A stretch of DNA of 64,000 nucleotides, taken from positions 6,637,501 to 6,701,500 of the forward strand of contig CM065184.1 in assembly GCA_033026295.1 (NCBI GenBank), written 5' to 3'. Within the stretch, counting starts at the first letter, position 1; each line of letters starts with the position of its first letter. Of the stretch, positions 38,069 to 51,230 are shown piece by piece. Under the pieces are notes generated by a model, which searched no databases, was not told the DNA's origin, and worked only from the letters and a program-made list of their open reading frames with translations. The stretch comes from Channa striata (lineage: Eukaryota; Chordata; Actinopteri; Anabantiformes; Channidae). The position numbers were made by a program, and so were the translations under genes.

Positions 38069-41000
38069 ACCTGGTAATGAATAGGTGAAATGAATAAACT
38101 AGTTTGCAGTTAATAGAGTGGTGAGTCTGGCTTGAAACACTTATAGGAACAAACCTCAGATTTCAGCCTTTTTTTGATAGTTAAGATGCCGAGAGAAAGA
38201 TAAGGTGTAAACTGCAACTAGGGACTGAAGCAGAGACTTATCAGTTATGCGGAGTGCACAGTATGCATTCGCCTGCCAGGACACTCTATATTTGATTCTT
38301 GCATGAAATATGACTGTATTTTTTTTTAAATCTACGTATAAATATAATTACAGAAATTGATTATTTATTGAATAGTGATGCAGTATTAACAATGCTGACC
38401 CAGTGACTATGTCAGAATACAACATTATGTCCTCAAACTGAAAAGTTTGGGTGAATTCACAGTAACACAGAAAGAATAGGTGACGGAAGTATTGTATCTG
38501 AGCACCCAGCTATATACGTAGAGGGAGGATAGGCTGATTAAACTGTCTTGTAAAATGCTCCACCTCACCACCTCCGCATGTCTCCTCCATCTTCTTGCAC
38601 CCCCCCATGCATTTCACGTTCTCCGCTGCTATCTCGGCTCTATCACTCCTTTGCTTTATTCACTTGCTTCCTCTCTCCCTTCCTCCCCTCCCCTCCTCTT
38701 CTGTGCTCTCTCTGCGTCTTGGAGTCTCACCAATCCCCAGTGTTGTTTCACACCAGACTGTGTGGAAAAGACTAAAAATATATGTGTTTGGTCCTGGCCA
38801 TCCCAAAAGACAACTTTAGAGAGAACAAAGGATGGCAGGACGGCTCAAATAACTCATGAAGAGGGAGAGGATGCTGCTTGTGGGGCTCTGTTGCCCCACT
38901 GAAGAACATTATTACTGGATTATTGATTTACAGCACAAAATGGATGGAACATAAGTAGGGTTAAGCTCATTAATCCCTCTCTTGCCTCTTTTATGAAAAT
39001 GGACTTGTTATCAGTGATTACTCTAATGGATTGTTATGATCAAACACTTACTGAACCGTATGCCTGGCTGTCTTACAGAGAGCACGGGGGCAGCGGAGGT
39101 GAGGTTTGGGGACGTTCAGATAGGATGAAAGAGACAGGTCTGAGGCAAAGGACAGAGTTATCTGCTAAAATGAATGTGCCAAAGTAAAAGCTCAAAACAC
39201 AGACAGTGGAATTGCTGACATTCTGGTGACATTTGGTGCGTCAGTGGCATTTCACAAGACATACGAGCAGGTAGCTCAGTTCACATCACTCCTAGCATGA
39301 GATAGAGCTGCACACCCTCTGAAATATTCAAAGAGCCACATAGATGTGCTCATTACCGTATCTAAAATGACTTTTTTCAATTCATGCTTTTTGTTTGTGT
39401 GACAAAATTCTCTTTATTATCCATTGTTTTCACACCCTTTCCCCTTATGAATCATAACAAGTAGTTTAATTTACAGGAATGAAAACTGTAAGACTCTCCA
39501 ACCTCAATCTTTGTCTTTCTCTCTGCCTTTGCCTCCCTCTCTCACTTACCTCTCCCACTCATCCATCAGGGAGTGCTCCAGTGGAGCGCGGCGGGCCCAA
39601 CGATTGTCCTCATAAATTGTGTGTGTGTCGGGGTGCAGAGGGGCTAAGTGAGCAGTAAATAACAAAGGGTCCCGCCGCCATCCGCTCACCATCGCCACGT
39701 TTCCGGCCACGCAAGATTACCCAGGATGCCCCTGGAGGAGTGTCTTCTTCCTCCGTGTGATGAATGGACAAGAGGAGGGAGGCGCACGCCTTCACCACCC
39801 AGCATCTGACACAGAAAGGTGATGTCCAGGAGCCCCGCTGATTTAAATTGATGACTGTCTTTATTTCACAGGAAAAAAAAAGAAAGAAGCTGTTTGTCTC
39901 TCTCTTTCTGTAATAACAGATCGCTCGGTAGATATATTTAACTGCCTCCATTTTTCACTGTCAGTCCGTTTTCTCTCTATCCCACTCACTTTCTCTTGCT
40001 CCCTTGTGCCCTTTTCGATTTTTCCTCTCCTGCCTATTCTCTGTCTCTCTATTGACTGTGCATTCATAACTGCCTCTGGTCACTTATTTCTACTCTGTGC
40101 CCTGTACTTTTCTGCATCCCCTCTATTTTCCATTCCTGCTCCCTCCTGTGATGTTCCTCTTAACTTCTCCTGCTATAATGGTCCAGCAGGCTATCAAAAA
40201 CGCCATCATACCTCAGAGTGCCACTCATGGTTTTCTTATTCACCACTTATGGTTCTATATATGAAGTCTTTTTTCACCTTTGATTGATCTACTATTTCTC
40301 AGGTTCCAATTTGATATATTTTTGTTCTCACCTATTATCATAAAGTCATATTTTATCCCATGTAATAACATTTTATTCTGGTACATCTGTAACCGCCAGC
40401 TGATGTTTTCTGGCACCTGATTCGTGACTTTTTGCCTTGCATTGCATTTTCCTCTCTGTGTCTGGATGCTGTACCATTCACCTTGATACTCAGGAACATT
40501 CCACCATTTATCTTGGTCACACATTCCTCCCTCACTTTCCTTTCTTTCCCATTTGCCAGATTTACACCTGGCAAACTAAAATCTCTATCCTCAACAACAC
40601 CTGCTTTTGTTTTTTTAATTTGCCATTTCCCTACACTAATGCAGATTGTGACAGGTTTATTGTACATTCTGTGATTTTGGTGCAGCTGCTCCATTTAGTT
40701 GAATGACATGCGGCTGGCATGTGAAAAAGAAGTTAATGTTGGGTTTTGAGATAGTTGGATTTGATGAGAGCGATGCTGTTTGACTGCCTCAGCCTCTGAG
40801 CTAGAGGAGTTTTCTCTCCGAATGTTGACAGCTGTAAAAAAGGAGATGAATAGGTTTAAAATGGGATGTTCAGCCTGTTTTCTGAGATATTCTTAACATG
40901 GCTTATGTAAGGGCTGAGTTATAGGTAGCCCTGTTAAATGTTGCCTTCATCTTTCTGTTTTTGTATAGGAGAGAACATCATGTCAAACTGCATGCTGGAA

Positions 41001-43899
41001 ACGTTAAACTATCAAATTTTGGCATTGAGTTTGACAGGATGTTCTTAAAAGAGAAAGAGCGGCAGTTATCAAGGCATGTGGCCAACTGAATGAGAATGAC
41101 TCGCCTCTCACCCACACCTACTTTGCCATGCGATACCGTAGGAAATCATAATAAAGAGAGATAGTGTGGTACTTCCTATTTCCCTGTCATAGGACAGAGA
41201 AAACATAGCAATGGATTTCTATATAAGCACCACATATCGCATATGGATCAATAAAGTATTTAACAGTTTGACGTGTAACCTTTTTAAGAATATTGATTTG
41301 TGCAGTGTTCTGCATGAGGACTCAATTTGGACTCTATTGACTGTGGTGTTGTTGTGATATGGTGAGGGAGGGCCTCAGGCTCCAGGCAGACGCTCTGAAC
41401 GCCACAGTTATTGACCTTCGTGACCTTCTCCATACAAAGATAATATAGACATGTCTATAGTAGTCCCACTATATTGTATCAAATATCAGAATAAACAATC
41501 AGAAGAAGTCAGTTTACATTTATTAGAACCATGAAAATGAAATGTTTCTATTCATAACATCTCATGCGAGTTCCCAACAGAGCTACTCTACACCCTGTAC
41601 ACTATCAATACTATTTAAATGCTGATAAAATCTGAACAATAATTCAGATGGAGAAGTACTAACTTCTACATCTGCATTATTTTACGGTATAATATCAGTG
41701 CAGTATAGTAGACCTCTTTTTAATATTTTAACATTTTTGTATTCGCTCGCATCTGACTGTGTTCTTTTGCTACTGACGTTGTGTAATTTTGTACTTTTAC
41801 TTGTAGGTGCTCAGGGACGACAAATTAAAATCTGCCTTTTGGCTACCTGTGTTAAATTTTCAGAAATTACCGTGCATTATCCCTGTCAAATAAAAGAATA
41901 AACAAACAGAGACTGTTCCTGTAGCTAAAAGGAACTGACTTTTTGCATTTGTTATGTCATCATCTTATGTTTCATTTATGGTAATAGTTTTGCAACCTGT
42001 ATTATCGTCTTCTTCACTTACCTTCTTGTACTTTGCAGGCAAACAAGCTGTAGCAGGATACACCTGCAAGGTGAAATTCATATCTGCTGGTCACATGTCC
42101 CTCACTTGGCAGAACTCCCCTGCAGTCTTTATGCTAAGTTAATTGATGATGTCTCCTAGTTAAAGTTTCATATTTATTATATAGGTGTTATATGATTCAT
42201 GAAGACATGAAAGCATGCTTTCAAATTGATGCACCCAACTCATTTGGCTTGTGCTGTTAATTAAACATGTTTAGATTTTTTAGTACATAGTTTTTAAAGA
42301 ACTGGAGTACAACAAGTCCTTGTTCCCAACATTTTCCTTTAATGTTCTCTCAAGAGGCTTGGAGCTAGATTTAAAAGGAATCTACACTGTCTGACAACAT
42401 CGCATATTGTGTTTCTGCTTGTTCCAGCACTTCATTGTGCCTATATTACACTACCAAATATGACATTTTTATGACTGCGCTATTATATGAAATGGAAAAT
42501 TGGAGATGTCTTGTACATTATTTTAGACACATTTCCTTGTAATTCAGCCTGACATTTTTGATATCTTTCGAGGCCTCAGCTTCTTCCCTGCAATTTCATT
42601 TAAATTCTGTAGGTTTCAATTGTACCTGTCCACACAACATAAGACTGTAATAGTTAACCTATCAATAGTTCTGTGTGACTAAATAGGGACATTTCTACTT
42701 TTATTTTACCAGTAAACTGTACAACTGTGAAACTGCATAACAGTTACTTTTAAGACATGACAAACTGGTCTAGGTGGGATGGGTGAGCAATATCATATCA
42801 CTTCAACACTGCCATCCCCTCTCCAGCTATATCTCTCTGTCTGGCAGACTGCAGGTTCTCCCGCTACCCTGCTACTGCTGACTTGGGCATCAGTGCAGAG
42901 GTAAGCAGCCTCCCCTTGTCTAGAGGTGACCCTCTGGACCCTATTAACATCACACATACTCTGAGTGGCCAAAACACACTCCCTAAATGAACTCTCCTCT
43001 CCCCCTCAGCCACCATCGTTGCTGGAGCCCACTGCTGGGTGAATTAGATTGCAAGCTTTTTAATACGCCTCTTAATGGTTTATAAATTGCACGTAATGAT
43101 TCCTCCTTTCCTCTCTCTCACTGTGCTTTTTATGGCCCCTCGGCTTTCCAAGGGAGTGGGTGGGATTTAATATATGGTGGAGGAGGCAGAATGAGGAGGT
43201 GAAACTAGACCTGCACAGCTTTCTGCCTGTCTTAACGCTTCCCCTGGCTACGGAGAAGGGAGTCTCAGAAATAATGCTGGACACTGATACTCTCTGACTG
43301 TAGCATATAACGGGGTGGGACATGACAATACCGCATGACGAAATGGTCACCAGAGAAGTGCAAATAATCAGGAGTTGTGTCTGGTGGAAGGCAGAGAGGG
43401 TGATGAGAGATGCAATTTGTGGGAGAGGCCTCACCTTAGGGAAAGACAAAAATCAGCACATCCCAACCAGGTGCAAAACCTGGTATAAAAAAGGAGGAGT
43501 AGTACACTCAGAATATCACCCCCGTGTAAATGCTAATGTTTTTTTACACCTTGCTAGTGCCATCCAAAAACCTTAAGCCTGAATTAAATCACCCAGTTAT
43601 ACAAAATTCTCTTTCTCCATTTGTTCCCTCTCCTAAGTCACCAGCAACCCTGAAATTCCTCTTGTTTGAAGATGGCACAGTCATCATGCTCCACCTAAAA
43701 AAAAACAACTTTACTTTGCGGTTCAATATTTTTCTATTGCAATATTTAAAAGGTCATTGTAATCACACTGCTGTGACTCCACAAGAATTATAGCATATGC
43801 ATCAAACAGAGATCACTGCACACTATGCAAATTGTTGTGAAACATGTAAATGAATTAAATATTTATCACATGTATTAAAATAGAAAGCTTCTTTCAATT
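38069..43899. other. Gene desert block 9
   Basis: No gene. Pyrimidine-rich DNA at 38,560-38,720 and 39,950-40,150 creates long but meaningless serine/leucine/proline-rich frames. The CpG-dense island at 39,580-39,830 is the main exception. Confidence 0.55.
39580..39830. promoter_or_regulatory. Isolated CpG-dense island in the desert
   Basis: GAGCGCGGCGGGCCC, CCCGCCGCCATCCGC and CACGTTTCCGGCCACGC fall in 250 bases whose surroundings are AT-rich. There is no exon or transposon signature. It could be an unannotated promoter, an enhancer with CpG island character, or a GC-rich conserved element. Confidence 0.3.
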
Positions 43900-44170
43900 G
43901 TTACGTTCATCCAAAGGCTTCTTTCCTTTGCTGGCCAACACTGTGCCTCCCGAACTGTCTAGAGACTGGTAATTAAAGCAGTGTGGGAGGTTTTCAATTC
44001 CTAATGCGGCCCAATATGAACAGCGGCCAGCATAAACCCAGCGCCTACTTGATGGTTCGTTGGCACTAAGTGAAATTCCAATTAACTGACCCAAATGTCT
44101 GTGGGGAGTGTTTGAATGAGAGTGTGGTGAGAATGCAATTATGTTTTCCATATTGTTTTTGAACATCATC
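43900..44170. promoter_or_regulatory. Candidate conserved non-coding element
   Basis: Balanced composition and no simple repeats, with TGGTAATTAAAGCAG, CAATTCCTAATGCGG, CCAATTAACTGACCC and GCAATTATG. It directly precedes the repeat block at 44.3 kb. Regulatory function is inferred only from motif texture. Confidence 0.22.
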
Positions 44171-44339
44171 TGTTTAGTGATGAGCAGCAGCAGCAACTTG
44201 GTGGATACACATACGTAAAGATTTACTTTTTGATTTCCACACCAGTGCAACTGTGGAACATAAAAAAGGGCAGGGGTCCACTGGACGTCAGCTATGAAAA
44301 AGCAGAAAGGAAGCATTTATATTGAGTGCATTGAAGTAT

Positions 44340-45560
44340 GTTACGTTCGTGTTAATAAAAGACTCAAATGCAACACAGAGGCTGGAGTGCGGTGAGAAAA
44401 AGAGTTTTATTGCTAGGGCCAGAAGAAATCGACACAAAATGTTTTTATAGGAGGATGGCAAAGAATCCAACTCTAAATCTCAACGTGAAGGTCAAAATCA
44501 AAAAAATATATCAAGAAACAACCAAAGAAAGATGACTGCCACAAAGGGTAAGGTCTGGAACAAATGTGTGGAGTAGAGGAGGACTAGGCAAAAGCGGAGA
44601 TACACTAAATAAACACAAGTACAAAACACAGTGTTAATCTAGATGCTAGATGGAACCAATTACACTAAATTACATGACACAAAACCTTACTCCAGGGGCC
44701 GTCATAGGCTGGGCATGCGGAAAGGGTGTTGTTCATGACCAGGGACCATGGAAAGTGGGGAATGCCGGGTGGGAGGCCTGAAAGCAGCAGACACGGAATC
44801 CGTTGAACCTCATGTGAGTGGCCCTGATGCACCAGTGTGGGCTGCACTAAACCTCTGGTGCCTGGCCAAGAGACAAGAAACCTCCCAGGAGGATAAACAG
44901 GAGGCCAATAACAGAGGCGGGATGACTCGGGAAGACCCAGGCGGGAGGATGAGCGGCTGGCCAGAGGTGAACTTCTCTGGAGGATGCATAAACGAGCGTT
45001 GCTGAAGGCTGGAGCTCTCCGGAGGATGAGCAGGCAGCTCTGACCATGGTTTCGCTTACAATCCATTAGGGACTGGAGCAGCTGCACAGCTTACAAGCAA
45101 CTGGGATGTAGACACAGAGATGGTGTGGACGACCATGAACAGCATGAACTGAAGCAATGCCGTACTGCTGAAGATGAACTGGAACAATGTTGTTATCATC
45201 AACCTGTTGAGGATCAGAAACTGATATGGATAAGCTGGCTTCAGCAGGACCTCCTAGGCTGCAGATGGACCTGGGTGACCCCTGTGGATAGCATGATGCA
45301 TTGACCTGGCAGCAGCTGACTCCGGAGCAGACATGGAATTACTATTTGGACACCCAAGTGGTGTTGGGTGGCCTGGAGGCATAGAGTAATTATATAGCGT
45401 GATGTCAATAGGTTCTGGAACAAGATCATAGATGATTTTGATGACCTGCCACTGAGCGACAGGTAGGATGTCAGCCACACAACTTTGTGAAGAAATAGGA
45501 ACAGGCTGGGTCTCAATGAGAGACACCAGTCTTGGAATATAGTCAGGAGATGATGGAGGT
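44340..45560. repeat. Candidate dispersed repeat, GC-richer than surroundings
   Basis: Opens with GTTACGTTCGTG and AAAGACTCAAATGCAACACA, followed by AGAGTTTTATTGC, a start I associate with an abundant fish repeat (ACTCAAATGC...TTTATT). The body is a run of CTGGAG, GGAGGA, GCAGCTG and TGGACCTGG-like words with little simple-sequence order, producing long overlapping frames on both strands (up to 140 codons on the minus strand) that match no protein I know. Boundaries are approximate and no terminal repeats were found. Confidence 0.4.
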
Positions 45561-45891
45561 GGCTCTGGAGGCCATATAATCACACATAGCTGTGTTTATA
45601 TGTTCAAAGAGTAGAGTGTCTTTAAAGAGCTCCATGCAGGCAAGAATAAAGGCTATTATTAAGAGTACTTTTTTCTTTAAAAGGTCCTCACAAAGATTCT
45701 GACATTCACCAGTGTTTTTCCTAAGTGGGATTTGGTAATATAATCTAAAGATCATGCTGTGGACACTTGATGTTGAAAACTGTGAAAAATAGTTGGTTAC
45801 TTAGTTAGTTAGAGTTTTCTTCATTGCTACTGTTCTGTAAAGGTATAGGTTTTACATACTAATAATTGAATAATTATAATATTCTTTAAGA

Positions 45892-45925
45892 GTATATATG
45901 TATATATATGTGTGTGTATATATAT
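45892..45925 (+). repeat. (TA)n/(TG)n compound microsatellite
   Basis: TA units flank a short TG run; the tract is self-complementary and could extrude or slip. Confidence 0.85.
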
Positions 45926-46876
45926 TTACATGACTTTTACTACTGTGAAGAGTTACCATCATGTTTTGTAGTGAGCGTGTGTGGAACTTAACTGGGTCTG
46001 TATTACCAAATGAACCACGAACAGAGGCGTGTGTGTCCACGGTGTGGGTACGGACCCATTGGAGGGTAGTATGAACCAAGCTTGTGGGTCTCTAAGGAAA
46101 CAAGGCTCCACGGGTAGTGATACCTGCTATACCAGGCTGCTCTATCCAACTGAGAACAGGTGGGGAAGCAATGCTCAGTGACTGTAACTGCCCCACGCTG
46201 TGCTTTAAAGAACCATTCAAACAATTTAGTCTGTCAAAGAGGGACTCCTGCCCTACTTTCCCCAGTTTTCTGTGAATCTTCAGCTTTTTCCTGTGCTGCT
46301 TTGGCTTTTGTCTGCATTGTCAGCTCCAGAGACAGAAATTGTCTATAAAAATAAATACCTTTTTCTTTAAATATCCTGTTGGTTTGCTGATTATGTTAAA
46401 ACAATATATAGAATGTGAGCTTACTTGTGCCAGCTGATTCTGAAAAATCTAAATAAGGGAGAGAAAGACAAAAAAGAATATCAAAAGGTGACATAGTTTT
46501 CTGAGGGCAGACAGTGTGGAGAAAGGTTCAGGAAAATAAAAAGGCAAACACACACAAAGGTGCACACACAGAATCACAAAGAGATAAGGACTAGAGAAAG
46601 AAAATGCTGATCCATGATCTCTGTCTGGGAGGGCAAAAACAGAACATTGATTCTGCACGATCCACAAATGAAAAATCCATGGGGGTAAGGAGCTCTTCAG
46701 CCCTGTGGCAGAGACAGGGCACCAGCGGTCAGGCTCTCGTATTGCAACTGACACATAGCCAGGACTTCTCACCGGTTGGCAGTGGTGAATCAGCTGGACA
46801 AGGGCCAAAACCAAGCTGACCAGCAGGAAGCTCATTCAGAATAAGAACACTTATATGTCTAGACATTTGAATTTGA

Positions 46877-46903
46877 AAAAAGAAAGAAAGAAAGAAAGAA
46901 AGA
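46877..46903 (+). repeat. (AAAG)n microsatellite
   Basis: Six to seven AAAG units. Confidence 0.93.
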
Positions 46904-47516
46904 GTGTGTTGGATTGAAATGTTATCAAATGATGTAGGTACAAACAATCAAATCCACAAGCAAAGTCTGAATCTGAAACGGTATTGTGCCAAACTGGCTT
47001 TCGATTGCAATAATCCCTAACTGTGCATCTGTGCCTAACATGAAGCAACCGTGGTCCTTCCCTCTACTAGATAAAGAGCTCCTGCATCTCTATCTGCGGT
47101 TCCATTTGAACTGGCTCTGTTAAACCAGCCGATAGGAGGTGTGCTGGGGGAGGGAAGCCCTTTTTTCACATTACCAGCCTCTGTCAGTACATATACACAC
47201 CACAGCAGCACTAATCTGTACCCTTGATATGCTAATTTTTCTGCCCCCCTCCCACTCTTTTTAAATAGCTGCCACACCTAAACTCAGAAAGGGGAAGGCG
47301 AGAGGAAGTCATTAAAGCAGTCCCTGCAGGAGCCTGCCTGGTCCTGGCCTGGGTGAGATGGGATAGCAGGAAGACAAAAAAGAGTCTCTAGGGGAAAAGA
47401 GATCAGTTTAGTCACTTTGGTTTCCCTTGGGGTTGTCCCAGTTGCCACAGTACACGGGGTACCAATCAGACATGTAGAGTGTGGAGCAGAAAAAATATTC
47501 CGGTGCCAGTTATATT

Positions 47517-47530
47517 TGTGTGTGTGTGTG
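47517..47530 (+). repeat. Short (TG)n run
   Basis: Seven TG units. Confidence 0.8.
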
Positions 47531-49241
47531 CATATGGATTTGGGAGATTAAAGGTGACAGTTGTCACTTTGCTTAGACGACCTGCTCACCTGCCACAGTC
47601 TGTCAGTAACCAAAGCTGCTCAGTGAAGTGCACTGCACCTGTCATCAGCGAGTGCCAGTGTGTCATGGTCGCCACATGTGCGCATATATTGTGTGTGCAT
47701 GCCTCACTATTTGTTTACCTTACAGTGTCTCTTATTTTGAGCATTACTACAGGAAAGGCAACCACGTTCTTGTTCGAAATATCATTTCAATAATGTTGTG
47801 AATATAGTTTTACTGTGGCCGACACATTAACATAGTTTTGAAAATCATGGACTGATTGGCTTTGCATGTAAGTGTGTTGTGCCATGCCTACACAGGGAAA
47901 TTTGTATTCAGATTTATGTGGGAGAGCGAACAAATGAAAATATTGTTTGCAATGTTCTTTCCCCCCAACTTCACAAACTGCAGATTACCTTATTGAAAAA
48001 TATATAAATATATAAATCTTCAATGTGAGAGTGAGAGACTGAGAGAATAAAAGGAAAAGAAAGTAGACAGAGACAAGCAGACATCATTTCTCCGCCTGAT
48101 GCACTTTAACTGATCATATATGTCTCCTATGAAATGCTATGGACTGTTTAATAGCTTCAGAATAACCTCTTCATTTGTTACAGGCAATAATCACATTGTA
48201 ACTCAACTTTAATGGTGATGTGCAAAACTATAATATGAATTCATACTGATTACTGTGTGTGCAAGTGTTCTTGCATGCGTGGGTGGGTGGATTTGCGTGA
48301 GACAAGGATCTCTGCACATCCCTTATTAAAGTTGAATATTATGACAACTCAGTTTTTTGACACATATTAAAGACTGTATCTCATCTTTAAAGGCCCTCTG
48401 TGTTTTTGGCTGTTGGCTTGGAACAAAGCTGCTGTTTCTGACAATCTTAATCAAAGAGAAGATTCTGGGGAGGTTCAAAAGTGAAAAAAGGAAAAAACGC
48501 TCAGATGAAAACTATGCACTACATTCTAATGAGCTAACAGGAGATGAGCATTGCATTTATATGCCCAGTGCATTCACATCCGTACTTCATAACTGCATTT
48601 GTTGTAAATAAATATGAGCAATCAGCTAAGAACGGCAATAAAGGGCCCATAAAGAGCTGCAAACAGTGAGATGGGAGGAAATTGCATTTCTGCACAGACA
48701 GACAGACAGGCAGAGAGAGCAGAGTCCAGATAAAACTACAAGGTAAGAGCTACAATCTTTTCCTTTGACCTCCCTATCTAAGGACAGGGTGGAAGGTCAG
48801 GAAAAAATAAAAATGTCATGGTATTTAGACCATTTCAGCACAACCAGGTAACAAAGGGCTAACAACAGGCGGCAGAAGTGGTCCCGGAGACACAGAGAAA
48901 GGGAGTCAGAGAGAGGTTAAAAAAAGTGTTGTATCCTCAGCTCCGTCAGCCCTGCGGCATGGGGTCACCTCAGAGACTCGAGACTGAATTACCCAGCAGC
49001 CCGTGCTGCTCACAGGATCAGGCGGACAAGGGGAGAGGACGAGAGGAGTTAATGAAGGGAAGAGACAGTTCAGGTCCCCTGAGGCCCTCTAGGCACCTGC
49101 CTGGCAAGCTCCCACCAGCCCAGCGCACTGTGATTGGCTAATTATCAACATGAATTTAGCCTTGAGTCAAATTACTGATTGATTGGAGTGTTTTAAATCT
49201 GTCTTTGGTCTCTTGCTGTCTCTGCTTCTTGTCCTGCTCTC

Positions 49242-49257
49242 GCTCTCTCTCTCTCTC
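49242..49257 (+). repeat. Short (CT)n run
   Basis: Eight CT units inside a longer pyrimidine-rich stretch. Confidence 0.8.
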
Positions 49258-49744
49258 AGTGGAAACTCTTGGTTGCTGGAGCCCTGCTGTTGGGACTCAC
49301 ACAGTGCATCGGCAGTACAGCACGAGCAGGTGACGGTCCTTCTGCAGAAAGTTCACACTGTGGTGATTTTGTCTCTCAGTGGACGTATAATTGATGTGTT
49401 AAGTGCTCAAAAAGAAATCATTTGAATCTACAGATAATTACTAATTACAGCCCAATAAATGACAGAACATTTTTCAGATGGGAACAAGAGAAGAAAAGGC
49501 TGCAGTCTCGCTCATTTTGGGTCAACATAATTCCAGTAATAGATGTTATTTGCTATTACCATGGAGGCTGTGGAGGTGTGATTAAATAAGTGTTGTTATG
49601 TTTGCTTATAGTCATTCATCAGCGATTAAGTAGCTCCTGGTCCAGTAGGAATCTTTTGCCTGGTTCATTAGACTTTACACGAAAAGCCAAAGGGAATTAA
49701 TGCTGTGCAGCATATGACGTTTACCATTACTCATGACTGTTAAT

Positions 49745-49779
49745 GTGACTTTTGTATTTCTATTAAATACAAAAGTCAC
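49745..49779. repeat. Perfect hairpin, 15-bp stem
   Basis: GTGACTTTTGTATTT and its exact reverse complement are separated by the 5-base loop CTATT. No coding or transposon context was seen around it. Confidence 0.9.
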
Positions 49780-50454
49780 CCCTCAACCCCACGGATCCAA
49801 GGGTACTTGTTGGATCCAGATTACTCATTGTAAAGCTGATTTGGCCTCTAGCTTTTTCTCTGGTGTTGGAATTATTAAGACAATCATTACAACATTAGTC
49901 GACTAGAAAAGCACAAAATAGAAGATTTAAAATGATTTTCAAACAACCAGTATTTCATTATTCAAATACATATCTATGTGTGAGCGTAAAAGAAAACTTT
50001 CCCTTATCTTTTTAATATCCTTCCTCAGTTCAAACTGAGTGCATGAGACGTGGTACTGACAGAACAAGAATCAGCAGAAACAGACGACGCTATTGCTTGT
50101 AACACTGTGCAAGAAGGTACTTCCCTCTATTTCTCCGAGCAACAGATCAGCCAGGTGCTCTGGGAAAAAAAACAACAGATTCAGGTGCTGAATGTGTCTC
50201 ATACTGGGGTAGAAACGCTATTCCTCCACGCAATCCCAGCTGGCAACTTCACTGCAAAGTTAGAATCCTGAATCCCAAAACAAGGAGGATGAACAGAGGG
50301 CTCCTAAGAGAGTCAATTTAGTTCTGTGGTTTTGGTTTGCACAAGTACTCACGGTGTCTCCCCCTATTTTGCTGCATTGCATCTTGGGACAGGACATCTA
50401 TAGCAGTCCTGGGAAGCCCCAGGGGAGGCTGGGGGATTAGCTCTAGCCTATCTC

Positions 50455-50600
50455 TTTAGAGCTGGGAATTAATTAAGTAATTATGAAAGCCAGGCAGAGG
50501 GGATGAAATATGCATGAACGCTGATTGGGACATTTGTGATTGTGTAATCTAATTTAAGCCAGCGCACCGTCCCTGTCAGCCAGGTGGGCCATACACACAT
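50455..50600. promoter_or_regulatory. Candidate conserved non-coding element
   Basis: GAATTAATTAAGTAATTATG is followed by a POU-like ATATGCATG, then GTGTAATCTAATTTAAGC and CAGCCAGGTGGGCC. Homeobox, POU and E-box-like sites lie close together, with no coding frame. Confidence 0.25.
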
Positions 50601-50679
50601 TCAATGGACACACACAACAGTAATGCTCTCACAGTACACATAACATACGCAAAGATCACACTCACTGTTGGCAGTTTGA

Positions 50680-50870
50680 GTATTGTATCTCATTATGTTA
50701 ATTAAAATGAGGTAATCAGCGTGGATTAATCACCATAGTAATGAGGATTGAACAGCAGATTATGTCTTCTTACCTAATCCATATAATTGTATTTGTAGAG
50801 GCATGCAATTAATATGCTACAATCTAATTAATAATAAAATGATTGATTGAGCATGTGTTTCACTTCAACA
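50680..50870. promoter_or_regulatory. Candidate conserved non-coding element rich in TAAT cores
   Basis: TATGTTAATTAAAATGAGG, GTGGATTAATCACC, ATGCAATTAATATGC, TCTAATTAATAATAAAATG and GATTGATTGA occur in under 200 bases. GGATTAATCA matches a paired/bicoid-class palindromic site and TGATTGAT-like words match PBX/HOX half-sites. Clustering is seen; function is inferred. Confidence 0.28.
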
Positions 50871-51203
50871 TTCTTTCAAAGTGTAAAAAGAGGATTTTTG
50901 CTTTTGTCTCCAACATTGTCTTTGTAGGTGTTTGTGGATTCCATGGGGCTTTCTTGCTTCCACTGTTGTTTCTCTACTGGTCTCTTGTTCTCTTTATTGA
51001 TAGACTTTAAGGTCTGTTTGCAGCAAAGAGCTCTCTCCGTACTCCTGAAAAAGACTTCCTGTAGAAGACTCGGAGTCAATAGCAAACGAGAGATTAGTAG
51101 CCACCACACATACCACAAGAAAGACTATCACACTCTCAGTACATATGTGCAGTACATCGGTGCAATATCAAGCACAGCCACAAATGTGCGCACAATGTAA
51201 ACG

Positions 51204-51230
51204 CACACACTCACACTCACACTCACACTC
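51204..51230 (+). repeat. (CACACT)n short tandem repeat
   Basis: About four and a half CACACT hexamers. Confidence 0.88.

Larger units (their letters stand above)
45561..49744. other. Gene desert block 10
   Basis: No gene. Holds TA/TG, AAAG, TG and CT microsatellites and otherwise unremarkable sequence. Confidence 0.55.

Noticed and set aside
38555..38902. 115-codon Ser/Pro/Leu-rich frame
   Set aside because: Comes from pyrimidine-rich sequence; three overlapping frames look equally open.
44665..45087. 140-codon minus-strand frame
   Set aside because: It lies inside the GC-richer dispersed repeat; it has no domain and other frames overlap it.
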